64,000 nt of DNA from Propionispora vibrioides (GCF_900110485.1 NZ_FODY01000014.1:1-64000), one strand, 5' to 3'; counted from the first letter of the stretch, positions 43,145 to 54,640 are shown. The notes: generated by a model not told the origin, from the letters alone. Program-made: numbers and translations.

Positions 43145-44632
43145 CTACGGCAGGTCGGAATAACCCATTAGGTACTTATCGCATTCCCTGGCGGCGGCGC
43201 GTCCTTCCTGGATAGCCCAGACCACCAGGCTTTGACCGCGCCGGGCGTCACCGGCAGAAAATACTTTCGCCTGATTGGTGGCAAAGCTGCCATCCGGTGT
43301 TTTTATATTGCTGCGGCCATCCTGCTCGATCCCCAACTGGTTGAGCAAAGGCTCTTCCGGACCAAGAAAACCCATGGCTATGAGGACTAATTGAGCCGGC
43401 CAGATTTTTTCGGAGCCGGGGATTTCAACCGGAATAAATCTTCCGGCATCATCTTTCTTCCAGTCTACTTCCACAGTATGCAGTTCTTTGACCTGGCCGT
43501 CCGCATTGCCAACAATCTTTTTGGTCATAATGGCGAAGGCACGCGGATCATGGCCGAATAGGGCGATGGCTTCTTGCTGGCCGTAATCGGTTTTGAGTGT
43601 CTTAGGCCATTCCGGCCAGGGATTGGCAACAGTTCTTTCCAAGGCCGGGCGAGGCAGGATTTCAAATTGGACGACACTTTTGCAGCCGTGACGGATGGCG
43701 GTTCCCACGCAGTCGGTGCCGGTGTCGCCGCCACCGATGACGATGACATCTTTGCCGTGGGCAGAGATAAATTGTCCGTCTGCCAGATTGGAATCCAGCA
43801 GACTTTTCGTATTGGCCCGCAAAAAATCTACGGCAAAGTGGATGCCACGGTTTTCACGGCCCGGCGCGTTGAGATCCCTCGGCTTGGTAGCGCCGGTACA
43901 GAGGACGACAGCATCAAAGTCCTGCAGCAATTGGGTGGCGGGAAGTGTTTTGCCGATTTCCACGCCGGTGCGGATGCTGATTCCCTCATCAGACATTTGC
44001 CGGGTACGGCGCAGGACTACCTGCTTATCCAGTTTCATGTTGGGTATGCCATACATCAAGAGGCCGCCGGGCCGGTCGCGTCGTTCAAAGACGGTTACGG
44101 TGTGCCCAGCCTGATTTAACTGGTCGGCGCAGGCAAGGCCGGCCGGGCCTGCGCCGACAACAGCTACTTGCTTGCCGGTCCGTACAGTCGGCGGCTGCGG
44201 TTTGATCCAGCCTTGTTCATAGGCGCGGTCAATAATGGCGCATTCATTGGCTTTGATGGTAATCATCGGTTCATTGATGCCTAAGGTGCAAGAACCTTCA
44301 CAGGGAGCCGGGCAGACCCGGCCGGTGAATTCGGGAAAATTATTGGTTTTTAGAAGCCGCTGCAGCGCTTTTTTCCAGAGACCGCGGTAAATCAGCTCGT
44401 TCCATTCGGGAATGAGATTGTTGATCGGACAACCAGAGGCGGCGCCACTGATCAGCAGGCCCGAATGGCAGTAGGGTATGCCGCAGTCCATGCAGCGGGC
44501 GCCCTGCAGGCGCTGCTCTTCTTCCGGCAGTCCGGCGTGCAGTTCGCTCCAGTCGCCGACGCGTTCCAACGGTGGCCGGTCTGCCGGTACTTTTCGTTCA
44601 TATTCAATAAATCCAGTCGGTTTTGCCATCAC
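43145..44632 (-). CDS. gltD: Glutamate synthase, small (beta) subunit
   Basis: A 495-residue NAD(P)H-oxidising subunit that feeds electrons to GltB. Cys motifs for two [4Fe-4S] clusters are near the N-terminus ([35 protein letters not shown]). The FAD motif [13 protein letters not shown] and the pyridine nucleotide motif [15 protein letters not shown] follow, with the closing FAD segment [17 protein letters not shown]. Length is standard. It begins 12 bases after gltB ends, forming the gltBD operon. Confidence 0.96.
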   Translation of the reverse strand: MMAKPTGFIEYERKVPADRPPLERVGDWSELHAGLPEEEQRLQGARCMDCGIPYCHSGLLISGAASGCPINNLIPEWNELIYRGLWKKALQRLLKTNNFPEFTGRVCPAPCEGSCTLGINEPMITIKANECAIIDRAYEQGWIKPQPPTVRTGKQVAVVGAGPAGLACADQLNQAGHTVTVFERRDRPGGLLMYGIPNMKLDKQVVLRRTRQMSDEGISIRTGVEIGKTLPATQLLQDFDAVVLCTGATKPRDLNAPGRENRGIHFAVDFLRANTKSLLDSNLADGQFISAHGKDVIVIGGGDTGTDCVGTAIRHGCKSVVQFEILPRPALERTVANPWPEWPKTLKTDYGQQEAIALFGHDPRAFAIMTKKIVGNADGQVKELHTVEVDWKKDDAGRFIPVEIPGSEKIWPAQLVLIAMGFLGPEEPLLNQLGIEQDGRSNIKTPDGSFATNQAKVFSAGDARRGQSLVVWAIQEGRAAARECDKYLMGYSDLP

Positions 44633-44644
44633 TCTAACCTCCCG

Positions 44645-47600
44645 TCAATTTCCGCCGACCCGGGCCAAATCGCGGTGATTTTCTTCAAAGGCCGTCATCA
44701 AGGCCTCGTCACCGGTTAAGCCCTTGCCGTAGGCGCGCTCAATGGCTTGCAGCATGCGCTGATAATCTTTGGGAATGATTTTGACGAAAGCAGTCCGGAA
44801 GGTTTCCCAATTTTCCAGCAGGTACCGGGCCCGGCGACTGCCGGTGTAATCCCGGTGCTTTTGAATCATGGCTTTTACCTGCGTCGCTTCCGCCTCGTCC
44901 GTCAGGCCGGTCAGTTCGACCATTTCCTGGTTGCAGCGGCGCGAAAAACTCCGGTCTTCGTCCAGTACGTAAGCAATGCCGCCGGACATGCCTGCCGCAA
45001 AATTCCGGCCGGTGGGGCCGAGAATTACGACCCGGCCGCCGGTCATGTATTCGCAGCCATGGTCACCGACTGCTTCCACTACGGCATGCAGGCCGCTGTT
45101 GCGAACGCAGAACCGCTCGCCGGCTACGCCGTTGATGTAAGCTTCGCCGGAAGTGGCGCCATAGAAGGCGACGTTGCCGATAATGATGTTGTCTTCCGGC
45201 GGGAAGCTGGCGTTTTGCGGGGCGCGGACGATGATTTTGCCGCCCGAGAGCCCTTTGCCGGTATAATCGTTGGCGTCCCCTTCCAGCAGCAAAGTTATGC
45301 CGCGCGGCACAAAGGCACCGAAGCTCTGTCCGGCCGAACCGGTGAAGGAGAGCCGGATGGTATCTTCCGGCAGGCCGGCGGCGCCATATTTACGGGTCAG
45401 TTCACTGCCCAAAATGGCTCCTACAGCGCGGTCGGTGTTTTCGATCGACAGGCTGGCCGTCACGGCAGTCCCTGTCTCTAAAGCCGGCCGGCAGAGGTCC
45501 AGTAAAACCCGGCGGTCCAGCGATTGTTCCAGCGCGTGGTTCTGTGGTATCTGGCAATAGCGGCCGACGGTTGCCGGCACCTGAGGCCGGTGTAATATAC
45601 CCGAATAGTCCAGTCCTTTGGTTTTCCAATGTTCAATGGCGGGCTGCATTTCCAGCAGGTCGGAACGTCCCACCAGTTCTTCCAGTCTCCTGATGCCGAG
45701 CATAGCCATGATTTCCCGCAATTCTTCGGCGATAAACCGCATGAAATTCACCACATGCTGTGGATCGCCGGTAAATTTCTTCCTGAGCTGCGGGTTTTGT
45801 GTAGCAACCCCTACCGGGCAGGTATCGAGATGGCAAACCCGCATCATGACGCAACCAAGAACAACCAGCGGTGCCGTGGCAAATCCGAACTCCTCGGCGC
45901 CCAGCAGTGCGGCAATAGCCACATCACGGCCGGTCATCAGCTTACCGTCGGTCTCCAGGACCACCCGGCTGCGCAGATTATTTAAGAGCAGCGTCTGATG
46001 AGTTTCAGCCAGGCCCAGTTCCCAGGGGAGTCCGGCATGGCGGATGCTGGTCCGTGGCGACGCGCCTGTGCCGCCGTCGTAGCCACTGATTAAAATGACA
46101 TCGGCCAGTCCTTTGGCCACGCCGGCGGCAATGGTGCCGACGCCGGCCTCGGAAACCAGTTTAACGCTGATCCGGGCCTGCGGGTTGGCATGCTTCAGAT
46201 CGTGGATAAGCTCTTTTAAGTCTTCAATGGAATAGATATCGTGATGGGGCGGGGGTGAGATCAGTCCGACACCCGGCGTGGAATGACGCACTTTGGCAAT
46301 CCAGGGGTACACTTTGCCGCCGGGGAGCTGGCCCCCTTCGCCCGGTTTTGCTCCCTGGGCCATTTTAATTTGCAACTCCCGGGCGCTGACCAGGTATTCG
46401 CTGGTTACGCCAAAGCGGCCGGAGGCCACCTGCTTGATGGCGCTGCAGCGGGAATCGCCGTTCCCATCGGGTGTGAAGCGGGCCGGGTCTTCACCACCTT
46501 CGCCGGTATTGCTTTTGCCGCCAAGCCGGTTCATGGCGATGGCCAGCGTTTCATGGGCTTCCTGACTGATTGATCCGAATGACATGGCGCCGGTTTTGAA
46601 TTTTTTTACAATGCTTTCCACCGTTTCGACCTCTTCCAGTGGAATGACTGTAGCGGTTTTAAACTGCAGCAGCCCGCGCAGGGTGCAGCGCTTTTGATTG
46701 GCGTCGTTGAGCAGCCGGGAATATTCCTTAAAGGTCTGGTAATTGCCGGTGCGGCAGGCATATTGCAGCTTGTGAATGGTTTCCGGATTGTACAGATGAT
46801 GTTCGCCGTCCCGACGGTATTGGTAGTAGCCGCCGCTGTCCAATTCCACCGCAGTGAAAGGACTGCGGGGAAAGGCGCTGCGGTGGCGAAGCTGTGTTTC
46901 CCGGTGGATTTCCTGGCTGCCGATGCCGCCAATGCGGGAGGGGGTCCGGGTAAAGTAGGTATCGATGAAATCGACGTTTAACCCGACGGCTTCAAAAATC
47001 TGAGCGCCATGGTAGCTTTGGATGGTGGAGATACCCATTTTGGAAAGAATTTTGACGACTCCCTTGGTGGCCGCTTTACAGTAGTTGGCGATGGCCTTGG
47101 CCGCCGGAATACCGGTGAGAAAGCCCGTGTCAATCAACTGTTCAATCGAAGCAAAGGCAAGGTAGGGATTGACGGCTGATACTCCGTAACTCAGCAGGCA
47201 GGCGAAATGGTGAATTTCCCGCGGTTCCCCCGATTCCAGAATCAGGCTGGCCCGGTTTCTAAGACCGGTGCGGATTAAATGGTGGTGCAAACCGGCGACT
47301 GCCAGCAAGGAAGGAATTGCAGCCTCCTGTGGGTTGATACCGCGGTCGGACAGGATGAGCAGATTGGCGCCAGCCTCAATGGCGGCAGCAGCCCGGTCAC
47401 AGAGGACCGCCATTGCCTTAGCCAAGCCGTCTTTTTCCGGGGAAGCCGGATAGAGCAGGGACAGGGTGGCCGTTTTAAAGCCGGGGAGGTTAAGCTGTTT
47501 TAACTTTTGGAGTGCCTGGTTGTCAAGAATGGGTGTGGCCAGTTTAAGCCGGCGGCAGCTGGCGGCCGTAGGCCGGAGCATATTGCCTTCCGAGCCCAGC

Positions 47601-49234
47601 AGTATATCCGTGGAGGTTACGATGGCCTCGCGCAGGGCGTCAATCGGTGGATTGGTGACTTGCGCAAAGAGCTGTTTAAAATAGTCGAACAGAAGCTGCG
47701 GCTTTTCCGATAAAACCGCCAGTGGAATATCGATACCCATAGCGCCGATCGGCTCAATGGCCTCTTTGGCCATGGGCGTTAAAATGATGCGAAGCTCTTC
47801 ATAGGTATAGCCAAAGGCCTTTTGCTGCTGGACGAGCGTTGCCGCGTCAACAGCAGCGGCTGGTTCCGGTGCCGGCAGGGTGTCGAGCGAAACCATGTAC
47901 TGGTTGAGCCATTCGCGGTAAGGCTGACTCGCAGCCATCGTATGCTTCAGTTCCTCGTCGTTGATCATGCGGCCTGCTTCGGTGTCGATGAGCAGCATTC
48001 TTCCCGGATGGAGCCGTTCCTTTTGCCGGATTTTTTCCGGCGGCATATCAATAACTCCCACTTCGGAAGCTAGGATAACGGTATCATCGGTAGTGACGTA
48101 GTAACGGGAGGGGCGCAGACCGTTTCTGTCCAGTACGGCGCCAATCTTCGTGCCGTCGGTAAAGGCCATGGCCGCCGGGCCGTCCCACGGCTCCATCAGG
48201 CAGCTATGATATTCGTAGAAGGCTTTTTTCTCATCACTCATGCTTTCGTGGTGAGTCCACGGTTCGGGGATCATCATCATGATCACATGGGGCAGTGCCA
48301 TGCCTGCATGGAGCAGAAATTCCGCGCAATTGTCAAACATGGCTGAATCGCTGCCATTCTGATTGATGACCGGCAGTACTTTGGGCAGATCATTGCCAAA
48401 GCTGCTGTCTTTGAACATGGCTTCCCGGGCGTGCATTTGATTGACGTTGCCCCGCAGGGTGTTGATCTCGCCATTGTGGATCATGTAACGGTTGGGGTGA
48501 GCTCTGGGCCAACTGGGGAAAGTATTGGTGCTATAGCGGGAGTGAATAAGCGCCAGCGCTGTTTCGCAGGCGGGATCGGTCAGATCGGGGTAAAAGCGTT
48601 CCAACTGATCGGCCTTCAGCATGCCTTTATAGACAATGGTACGGGAAGACAGACTGGCTACATAAAAGTCCTCCGGGGCTTGTGCTGCCAGCCGGGCAGC
48701 CACCTTCTCGGCGCTTTTGCGGATGACAAACAGTTTTTTCTCAAACTCCTGTGGTGCCAGTCCCGCGCCGGCAATAAATACCTGACGGATGTGCGGCCGG
48801 CAGTCGTGCGCCGTCTTACCCAGGCAGGACGGGTCGACCGGAACGTCACGCCAGCCCAACAGTTGCTGTCCTTCTGCTTGAATGATTTCTTCCAGGCTGG
48901 TTTCATACTGGTGGCGCAGTGTTTCCTGGAGAGGCAGGAAAACCATACCTACGCCATACTGGCCGGGCGGCGGTAGCGTGATATGCTGATCGGCGCAAAC
49001 CTTAAGAAAAAAACGGTGGGGGATTTGCAATAAAATCCCTGCGCCATCGCCGGTATCCGGCTCGCTGCCAACACCGCCGCGATGAGTAAGATTTTTCAGG
49101 GCTTGTAAAGACTGACGGAGTATGTCGTTGGATTTTTCTCCTTTCATATGTACGACAAAGCCCATACCGCAGGCATCATGTTCGAATTGCGGGTCATACA
49201 GTCCCTGCTTTTCCGGTACGTTATAACTTCTCAT
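44645..49234 (-). CDS. gltB: Glutamate synthase, large (alpha) subunit
   Basis: A 1529-residue enzyme making two glutamates from glutamine and 2-oxoglutarate. The mature N-terminal nucleophile is Cys22 ([12 protein letters not shown]), exposed after loss of a 21-residue propeptide. Domains in order: glutaminase (22-430), central (430-800), FMN/3Fe-4S synthase barrel (800-1220, [14 protein letters not shown]-like [14 protein letters not shown] and the cluster [15 protein letters not shown]), and the C-terminal GXGXG beta-helix (1250-1500). The frame opens at 49255, but AGGATGG lies before ATG 49234, which gives the family start [10 protein letters not shown]. The 49235-49716 gap upstream holds no other gene and no clear gltB promoter that I can see. 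Confidence 0.97.
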   Translation of the reverse strand: MRSYNVPEKQGLYDPQFEHDACGMGFVVHMKGEKSNDILRQSLQALKNLTHRGGVGSEPDTGDGAGILLQIPHRFFLKVCADQHITLPPPGQYGVGMVFLPLQETLRHQYETSLEEIIQAEGQQLLGWRDVPVDPSCLGKTAHDCRPHIRQVFIAGAGLAPQEFEKKLFVIRKSAEKVAARLAAQAPEDFYVASLSSRTIVYKGMLKADQLERFYPDLTDPACETALALIHSRYSTNTFPSWPRAHPNRYMIHNGEINTLRGNVNQMHAREAMFKDSSFGNDLPKVLPVINQNGSDSAMFDNCAEFLLHAGMALPHVIMMMIPEPWTHHESMSDEKKAFYEYHSCLMEPWDGPAAMAFTDGTKIGAVLDRNGLRPSRYYVTTDDTVILASEVGVIDMPPEKIRQKERLHPGRMLLIDTEAGRMINDEELKHTMAASQPYREWLNQYMVSLDTLPAPEPAAAVDAATLVQQQKAFGYTYEELRIILTPMAKEAIEPIGAMGIDIPLAVLSEKPQLLFDYFKQLFAQVTNPPIDALREAIVTSTDILLGSEGNMLRPTAASCRRLKLATPILDNQALQKLKQLNLPGFKTATLSLLYPASPEKDGLAKAMAVLCDRAAAAIEAGANLLILSDRGINPQEAAIPSLLAVAGLHHHLIRTGLRNRASLILESGEPREIHHFACLLSYGVSAVNPYLAFASIEQLIDTGFLTGIPAAKAIANYCKAATKGVVKILSKMGISTIQSYHGAQIFEAVGLNVDFIDTYFTRTPSRIGGIGSQEIHRETQLRHRSAFPRSPFTAVELDSGGYYQYRRDGEHHLYNPETIHKLQYACRTGNYQTFKEYSRLLNDANQKRCTLRGLLQFKTATVIPLEEVETVESIVKKFKTGAMSFGSISQEAHETLAIAMNRLGGKSNTGEGGEDPARFTPDGNGDSRCSAIKQVASGRFGVTSEYLVSARELQIKMAQGAKPGEGGQLPGGKVYPWIAKVRHSTPGVGLISPPPHHDIYSIEDLKELIHDLKHANPQARISVKLVSEAGVGTIAAGVAKGLADVILISGYDGGTGASPRTSIRHAGLPWELGLAETHQTLLLNNLRSRVVLETDGKLMTGRDVAIAALLGAEEFGFATAPLVVLGCVMMRVCHLDTCPVGVATQNPQLRKKFTGDPQHVVNFMRFIAEELREIMAMLGIRRLEELVGRSDLLEMQPAIEHWKTKGLDYSGILHRPQVPATVGRYCQIPQNHALEQSLDRRVLLDLCRPALETGTAVTASLSIENTDRAVGAILGSELTRKYGAAGLPEDTIRLSFTGSAGQSFGAFVPRGITLLLEGDANDYTGKGLSGGKIIVRAPQNASFPPEDNIIIGNVAFYGATSGEAYINGVAGERFCVRNSGLHAVVEAVGDHGCEYMTGGRVVILGPTGRNFAAGMSGGIAYVLDEDRSFSRRCNQEMVELTGLTDEAEATQVKAMIQKHRDYTGSRRARYLLENWETFRTAFVKIIPKDYQRMLQAIERAYGKGLTGDEALMTAFEENHRDLARVGGN

Positions 49235-49611
49235 ATCTCGCCATCCTTTCCGCATGATTCATGCCAAGTCGCTGCCTGATTGCAGGCAAAAGGCTGAACC
49301 GATTCTGCTTTATCCTTGCATGCTTTAATGTAATAAAAAGAAAAAGTGGTGTATAAGTAGTTACTTTCGAAATATGGTATCAAATTCCTGCAAGCTGGGA
49401 AGGTTTTTATTGGTATTTGTCGTAAGCGGTAGATAAGGCCGCTGCAGGTATTATATATAATAGGAATTACTATGTTAGTCTGAGGGAAAAAATATCAGCC
49501 CATGTAATTCCTTCTAATAAATTTTTGTCGGTGAAGCAGCAGCCAGCAGTTTGGCCGTCGGAAAATTCCGGCAGGCAACCGCTAGGCAGCTATACTCAAG
49601 GCGCCGCTCAC

Positions 49612-49640
49612 TTGACATTTAGCGCAGAGATTACTACAAT
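49612..49640 (+). promoter_or_regulatory. Sigma-A promoter of pncB
   Basis: TTGACA (49612-49617), 17-base spacer, TACAAT (49635-49640), about 75 bases before the start codon. The rest of the gltB-pncB gap shows nothing recognisable. Confidence 0.8.
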
Positions 49641-49716
49641 GAGGGACGAGTACTGTAAATTATTTCATCATAATAAATAAAAAGGTCCTGCTATATGGAG
49701 TTTGGAGGAATTATAG

Positions 49717-51168
49717 ATGAGCTTTGAAGAAACGCTGAATTTGACTATGCTGGCCGACTTTTATGAATTGACCATGGCCAATGGATATCTTGAGGGCGGT
49801 CTGGAGAACCGGATTGCCTATTTTGATATTTTTTTCCGGAAGATTCCTGATAACGGCGGCTTTGCCATTATGGCAGGCGTCGAGCAGGTGATCCGTTATT
49901 TGGACAAGCTCCAGTTTAACGAGGAAGATATTGCCTATTTGCGCAGTAAAGAATTATTTAGTGAGAAATTCCTACAATATTTAAGCAAATTTAAGTTTAG
50001 CTGTGATGTATGGATGGTGCCGGAGGGAACGCCGATATTCCCGCACGAACCTATCCTCACCGTTCGGGGACCTGTCATTGAAGCGCAGTTTATCGAAACC
50101 ATGCTGCTCTTAACGATCAATCACCAAAGTCTGATTGCTACCAAGGCCAACCGGATAGTCCGGGCGGCGGAGGGCCGGCCGGTCATGGAGTTCGGCTCAC
50201 GGCGGGCCCAGGGTTATGACGGGGCGATTTTTGGCGCCCGGGCCTCCTATATCGGCGGTTGCGTAGGCACGGCCTGCACGCTGGCGGAGCGGGATTTCAA
50301 TATTCCGGCCTTTGGGACGATGGCCCATAGCTGGGTGCAGATGTTTCCCAGCGAACTAGAGGCGTTCCGGGCGTATGCGCAGACTTATCCTTACGACTGT
50401 GTATTCCTGGTTGACACCTATAACGTACTCAAATCCGGTGTGCCCAACGCCATTAAGATTTTTGATGAAGAACTGGCGCCCCGGGGTATCCGCCCCAAAG
50501 GAATACGTCTGGACAGCGGCGACATCACCTATTTGTCCAAGCAGGCCCGCAAGCAGCTGGACAGAGCTGGCTATCCTGATTGCAAAATCGTAGTATCCAA
50601 TTCGCTTGATGAATATATTATCCGTGAATTGCTGGTCCAAGGAGCTAAAGTTGATTCCTTCGGAGTAGGGGAACGCCTCATCACCTCCAAGTCAGAGCCG
50701 GTGTTCGGTGCGGTCTATAAACTGGCGGCTATCGAAGAGGACGGGATTATGACACCGAAAATCAAGATCAGCGAAAATGTGGAAAAGCTGACCAACCCCG
50801 GTTTTAAACAGGTATGGCGCTTTTTTGACCGGGAAACCGGCAAAGCCATTGCCGATGTCATTACGCTGGCGGACGAGGAAATTGACGAAAGCCGTACCTA
50901 TGAGCTGTTTGATCCATCACATACCTGGAAGCGCAAGCGGGTTACCAATTTCCACGCCAGAAAACTGTTGGTTCCGGCTTATGTGAAGGGCGAGTGTGTC
51001 TACGACATTCCCGACTTAAAGACCGTCCGGGCCTACTGCCAGGAGCAAGTGGATACCCTGTGGGATGAAGTTCTTCGGTTCGAAAATCCGCATACCTATT
51101 ATGTCGATTTGTCCAAAGCCTTGTGGCAGTTAAAAGAAGATTTGCTGGCAGAGTACTTGATAAAATAA
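49717..51168 (+). CDS. pncB: Nicotinate phosphoribosyltransferase
   Basis: A 483-residue enzyme joining nicotinate to PRPP in NAD salvage. MLADFYELTMANGYLEGG, then EFGSRRAQGYDGAIFGARAS, GTMAHSWVQMFPSELEAF (around the phosphorylated His) and IRLDSGDITYLSKQAR are the family motifs, and length fits the Firmicute type. TTTGGAGGAATT precedes the ATG by eight bases. Monocistronic with promoter and terminator of its own. Confidence 0.96.
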   Translation: MSFEETLNLTMLADFYELTMANGYLEGGLENRIAYFDIFFRKIPDNGGFAIMAGVEQVIRYLDKLQFNEEDIAYLRSKELFSEKFLQYLSKFKFSCDVWMVPEGTPIFPHEPILTVRGPVIEAQFIETMLLLTINHQSLIATKANRIVRAAEGRPVMEFGSRRAQGYDGAIFGARASYIGGCVGTACTLAERDFNIPAFGTMAHSWVQMFPSELEAFRAYAQTYPYDCVFLVDTYNVLKSGVPNAIKIFDEELAPRGIRPKGIRLDSGDITYLSKQARKQLDRAGYPDCKIVVSNSLDEYIIRELLVQGAKVDSFGVGERLITSKSEPVFGAVYKLAAIEEDGIMTPKIKISENVEKLTNPGFKQVWRFFDRETGKAIADVITLADEEIDESRTYELFDPSHTWKRKRVTNFHARKLLVPAYVKGECVYDIPDLKTVRAYCQEQVDTLWDEVLRFENPHTYYVDLSKALWQLKEDLLAEYLIK

Positions 51169-51178
51169 ACGACATAGA

Positions 51179-51222
51179 GAACCGACTGACGGGCTTAGGC
51201 CTGACAGCCGGTTCTTTTTATT
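51179..51222. terminator. Terminator between pncB and the convergent lipoprotein gene
   Basis: GAACCGACTGACGGG pairs imperfectly with CCTGACAGCCGGTTC, followed by TTTTTATTT. Confidence 0.8.
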
Positions 51223-51230
51223 TGGCGGAA

Positions 51231-51695
51231 CTACTGCTGTACCGTGATCCAGAGATCGGCAGCACGGTTCTCCTCTGTGCTGTTGGGGATAATCTGCAAT
51301 TTTCCTTTTCCTGCTTTGAGCGCCGTAAACACAACCCGGCCGGCATCCTTGCCCTCCTGTTCCTGTTTTACTATGTCGCCAATATAGGTATCACCGGAGG
51401 ACCGGAAACGGGTGTTCTTGGTAAGGCCTGCCGCCGGTTCCAGTATCAGCTTCTGCCCCGGCTTGAGGGTCACATTGGCGTTGGTTAATTGGACCGGACC
51501 GGTGTCACCATATTTGTATATAACCTTAACCTCGGCGGGGGTGACTACCTGGGAGGGCGGTTTGGGCGTCGGGCTTGGCGAAGAGGGAGAAGTTTGATCA
51601 ATCGGATTAATGTCAGTACAGCCACCGGCAAAGAGCAGTACTGTCAGCAGGACTATGGCTACCGGATACAGCCATATGGATTTGTATTTCATCAC
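51231..51695 (-). CDS. Lipoprotein with Ser/Pro linker, unknown function
   Basis: A 154-residue exported lipoprotein. The signal peptide ends in lipobox LLFAGGCT (Cys about 26); a Ser/Thr/Pro-rich linker (PSSPSPTPKPPSQVVTP) follows. A C-terminal domain of about 100 residues (VTLKPGQKLILEP; GRVVFTALKAGKGKLQIIP) looks like an Ig-like or chagasin-type protease-inhibitor beta-sandwich. The latter is a guess from the terminal GKG.L.I.P pattern. A start at 51692 is equally good. Confidence 0.7.
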   Translation of the reverse strand: MMKYKSIWLYPVAIVLLTVLLFAGGCTDINPIDQTSPSSPSPTPKPPSQVVTPAEVKVIYKYGDTGPVQLTNANVTLKPGQKLILEPAAGLTKNTRFRSSGDTYIGDIVKQEQEGKDAGRVVFTALKAGKGKLQIIPNSTEENRAADLWITVQQ

Positions 51696-51810
51696 AACAA
51701 CCTCCTCAACGGATTCCTTTCACCTTTAGTATGAATCAGTTTAAGGGCATTTATAACTCTTGCCATATATAAAGCAATATGTTACTGTGCCAATCCGGAG
51801 TGGGGACAGG

Positions 51811-51858
51811 TTGACAAAAATAAAAATATGAATTAAAATCAATTTGATAATTATCAAA
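51811..51858 (+). promoter_or_regulatory. Promoter and palindromic operator of the ArsR gene
   Basis: TTGACA (51811-51816), 17 bases, TAAAAT (51834-51839). A perfect 16-bp palindrome TTTGATAATTATCAAA (51843-51858) lies at the start site, the usual place for an ArsR-family autorepressor. Confidence 0.75.
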
Positions 51859-51888
51859 GTATGATATAGTACGATAGAGGTTGTAAAA

Positions 51889-52185
51889 ATGGATACAAAA
51901 AAAATGGCAAAGATATTTAAGGCTCTGTCACATCCCAATAGATTAGAGTTATACTTAAACATCGTTAAAGCGCATGAAGCCAGCTTTGAAACCGGAGATG
52001 AATGTTTTGTTACAGATATTATCGATTCTTTAAAAATCGGCGCACCGACTATTTCCCATCATATCAAGGAACTGGCTAATGCCGGTCTGATTTACACGGA
52101 GAAAAAGGGAAAGTTTTTAGTATGCAAAGTGAACGAAGAATTAGTGGAAGAAGTCGGTAATATGCTGGCATTACAACGAAAATAA
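51889..52185 (+). CDS. ArsR-family transcriptional regulator
   Basis: A 98-residue winged-helix repressor: FKALSHPNRLELYLNIV, then the recognition helix IGAPTISHHIKELANAGLI and wing YTEKKGKFLVCKV. The CxC metal site of ArsR/SmtB in the recognition helix is missing, so it probably does not sense arsenic. One Cys in GDECFVTDI and one in LVCKV remain, leaving a redox or other signal possible. It precedes the flavin oxidoreductase gene by 86 bases and likely controls it. Confidence 0.88.
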   Translation: MDTKKMAKIFKALSHPNRLELYLNIVKAHEASFETGDECFVTDIIDSLKIGAPTISHHIKELANAGLIYTEKKGKFLVCKVNEELVEEVGNMLALQRK

Positions 52186-52271
52186 TTTTGCCATGAGTTT
52201 TTCTTTATCTAATAATTCGATACTTGTAAAAATATTAAATTGTTAAAAATTTATTATAGGAGTGAAACAGA

Positions 52272-53288
52272 ATGAAAACGTTATTTGATCAGACCCGTAT
52301 CGGCAACATCCGGTTAAAAAACAGGCTGATCCGTTCGGCAACAGGAGAGACGCTGGCTAAAGAAGGACATCTGTCTGCAGAACTCTTAGAAGTTTATGAA
52401 GAGTTAGCCAGGGGAGGAGTGGGAACCATTATCACCAGTTTTGCCTATGTTGTTGAATCGGAACAGCCTTTTCCTGGAATGCTGGGAATCTATAACGATT
52501 CTTTCATTGAAGAGTATAAACGGCTGACTGATATGGTCCATCGCTATGAAACCAATATTATTCTTCAGATGGTACATTGTGGTTCCTATAGGATGAAAGA
52601 AGCGGGTGGACAGGAAGTCTGGGGGCCCAGTGCCGTAGAAAATCTGCAGACTCATATTCAGCCTGGAGAGATGACAGTAGAGAATATCCTTGCCTTGCAG
52701 AAAGCGTTTGCCACTGCGGCGGCCAGAGCGAAGCAGGCAGGCTTTGACGGCGTTCAGATTCATGCTGCCCATGGCTTTTTATTGAACCAATTTCTGTCGC
52801 CTTACTATAATCGCAGAACGGATGAGTACGGTGGCACAATTGAAAATAGGTCGAGAATGATTTTGGAAACGTATTCGGCTGTTCGCGAAGCAGTTGGTGA
52901 TAGGTATCCTGTGCTTATTAAACTCAATAATTCGGATGGCATGGAGCAGGGAATGACTATTGAAGATTCCAAATATGTGTGCCGGAGACTGGCAGAAGCG
53001 CGAATCGACGCCATTGAAATCAGCGGAGCATGGCACCAGTTTACAGCCCGCCAGGATTCCTATTTTAAGGAAACTGCTGCAGAAATAGCCGTGGAAAATA
53101 ACATCCCGGTCATAGTAGTTGGCGGCAACCGTGATTATCAGGCAATGACGGAAATCCTTAACCAAACGGCCATCAAGTATTTTTCATTTTCCCGCCCCTT
53201 TATAGCAGAACCAGGGCTGGTCAACCGGTGGCAGCGGGGGATGTCAGCAGGGCAAAGTGTATCAGCTGTAATAGCTGCGCCAATTTAA
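52272..53288 (+). CDS. Old yellow enzyme-type NADH:flavin oxidoreductase
   Basis: A 338-residue FMN-binding TIM barrel of the OYE family. IGNIRLKNRLIRSATGE at the start, the substrate-binding His pair and barrel motifs DGVQIHAAHGFLLNQFLSPY and NRRTDEYGGTIENRSR are diagnostic. It lacks the C-terminal [4Fe-4S]/FAD half of 2,4-dienoyl-CoA reductase, so it is the single-domain type that reduces activated alkenes. Likely under the ArsR-family gene upstream. Confidence 0.92.
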   Translation: MKTLFDQTRIGNIRLKNRLIRSATGETLAKEGHLSAELLEVYEELARGGVGTIITSFAYVVESEQPFPGMLGIYNDSFIEEYKRLTDMVHRYETNIILQMVHCGSYRMKEAGGQEVWGPSAVENLQTHIQPGEMTVENILALQKAFATAAARAKQAGFDGVQIHAAHGFLLNQFLSPYYNRRTDEYGGTIENRSRMILETYSAVREAVGDRYPVLIKLNNSDGMEQGMTIEDSKYVCRRLAEARIDAIEISGAWHQFTARQDSYFKETAAEIAVENNIPVIVVGGNRDYQAMTEILNQTAIKYFSFSRPFIAEPGLVNRWQRGMSAGQSVSAVIAAPI

Positions 53289-53400
53289 ACGGTGGATTAA
53301 CCTGTATCCTCAACCGGTAAGAGAATTCTCACTCGGAAAAGAAAAGTTGAGGGAGTTTGGTTATCTTGATAACCCGGCGTGATTATCCCGGACAGCTTGA

Positions 53401-53440
53401 AGGCGAGACCGGAAATAGCTTCTGGTCTCGCCTTTTCTTC
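53401..53440 (+). terminator. Terminator of the OYE gene
   Basis: AGGCGAGACC pairs with GGTCTCGCCT, followed by TTTCTTCTT. Confidence 0.8.
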
Positions 53441-53527
53441 TTATTATGTAAGTATACGAAGTAGTTTCTTAAGAGAGTCTTTCCCTGATTTAGGACCCAT
53501 GACTGAATAAGGAAGAAAGATGTTCGT

Positions 53528-53860
53528 CTATTTAACCGCCGGCTTGTTGGCGGCGCCCCATTGACTCATAAGTTCCAGAACAGGGATGAGCGTTTCTCCC
53601 TTGGTTGTTAGAGAGTATTCCACCTTAGGCGGGATTTGAGGATATTCTTTTCGGTTAATCAGGCTTTCTTCCTCCAGCTCCTTTAACTGCTGGCTCAGCA
53701 TTTTATGAGTAATCGGTGGGATGCTGCGTTTGATTTCACCATAACGCTGGACGCCGTTTTGAAAGAGTTTGTATAAGAGAAGCCATTTCCATTTACTGCT
53801 GATAATAGATAAGGTATAAGTAATAGAACAGGTGCAGGTTTCTGTTGACCACTTTTTCAT
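53528..53860 (-). CDS. HxlR-family transcriptional regulator
   Basis: A 110-residue winged-helix regulator: ISSKWKWLLLYKLFQNGVQRYGEI, PPITHKMLSQQLKELEEESLI and YSLTTKGETLIPVLELMSQWG are the HxlR/MarR-like signature. The Cys-x-Cys near the N-terminus (TETCTCSITY) occupies the position of the redox-sensing Cys seen in some HxlR proteins such as HypR/YodB. Divergent from the flavoprotein operon, so it probably senses quinone or aldehyde stress and controls the two genes at 53972. The 111-bp spacer contains GTAACTAT and GTACATAC as possible half-sites. Confidence 0.87.
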   Translation of the reverse strand: MKKWSTETCTCSITYTLSIISSKWKWLLLYKLFQNGVQRYGEIKRSIPPITHKMLSQQLKELEEESLINRKEYPQIPPKVEYSLTTKGETLIPVLELMSQWGAANKPAVK

Positions 53861-53971
53861 ATATACTCTCCTTTTGGGTAGTAACTATCTTAAAAGTACA
53901 TACTTCTCATTTCTTTTCTTTATTATACAATTATAGCAGAGTTTCTTATAAAAAAGAAAGGCAGGTATGCT

Positions 53972-54640
53972 ATGAAAAAGGTGATTGCAGTCAATGGGAG
54001 TCCCCGCAAGCAGGGAAATACGGCGGTTTTACTGGAAAAGGCATTGGAGGGGGCCAGAGCAAGCGGTGCCGAAACCGAACTGATTCATCTGTATGATTTG
54101 CATTTTACAGGCTGTAGAAGCTGTTTTGCCTGCAAGCTGAAAGGCGGCAAAAGTTATGGCAAATGTGCTGTTGCTGATGATTTGCAGCCTGTTTCAGGCA
54201 GAATCGAAGAGGCCGATGCCTTAATTCTGGGATCGCCGATCTATCTGGGAACGGCAACGGGAGAAATGAGGTCGTTTATGGAGCGGTTGATTTTTCCGTA
54301 TTTAGTTTATGATGAAGCCGGTACATCCTTGTTTCCGAAAAAGGTTGACCTAGGTTTTATTTACACGATGAATGTTTCTGAACAAGTTATGAAAGAATGG
54401 GGCTATGATCAATATTTTTCCTTCAATGAAAAAATGGCCGGTCGTATATTCGGCAGGGTCGAATCGCTTTACGTTACCGATACGTACCAGTTCTCCGACT
54501 ATTCCAAATATGAATCGTCCAGATTTGATGCCGCGCACAAGCTCAAACGGCATCAGGAAGTATTTCCTATAGACTGTGAGAGTGCTTTTCAGATGGGAAT
54601 CCGGCTGACCGGGGGAGACGGTGACAATGGCGCTGATTGA
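53972..54640 (+). CDS. NADPH-dependent FMN reductase / iron-sulfur flavoprotein
   Basis: A 222-residue flavodoxin-fold protein with the FMN loop VNGSPRKQGNTAVLL and ILGSPIYLGTATGEMRSFMER. The Cys in FTGCRSCFACKLKGGKSYGKC match the compact [4Fe-4S] site of iron-sulfur flavoproteins (CxxCxxC-x9-C here). It is a distant paralogue of 8227-8862. Its 3' end overlaps the next gene by 14-20 bases, so both are one operon. GAAAGGCAGG precedes the ATG. Confidence 0.87.
   Translation: MKKVIAVNGSPRKQGNTAVLLEKALEGARASGAETELIHLYDLHFTGCRSCFACKLKGGKSYGKCAVADDLQPVSGRIEEADALILGSPIYLGTATGEMRSFMERLIFPYLVYDEAGTSLFPKKVDLGFIYTMNVSEQVMKEWGYDQYFSFNEKMAGRIFGRVESLYVTDTYQFSDYSKYESSRFDAAHKLKRHQEVFPIDCESAFQMGIRLTGGDGDNGAD

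Noticed and set aside
44747-45481. 244-residue plus-strand ORF inside gltB
   Set aside because: It is antisense to a strongly conserved enzyme and results from GC-rich codon use; no family motifs.
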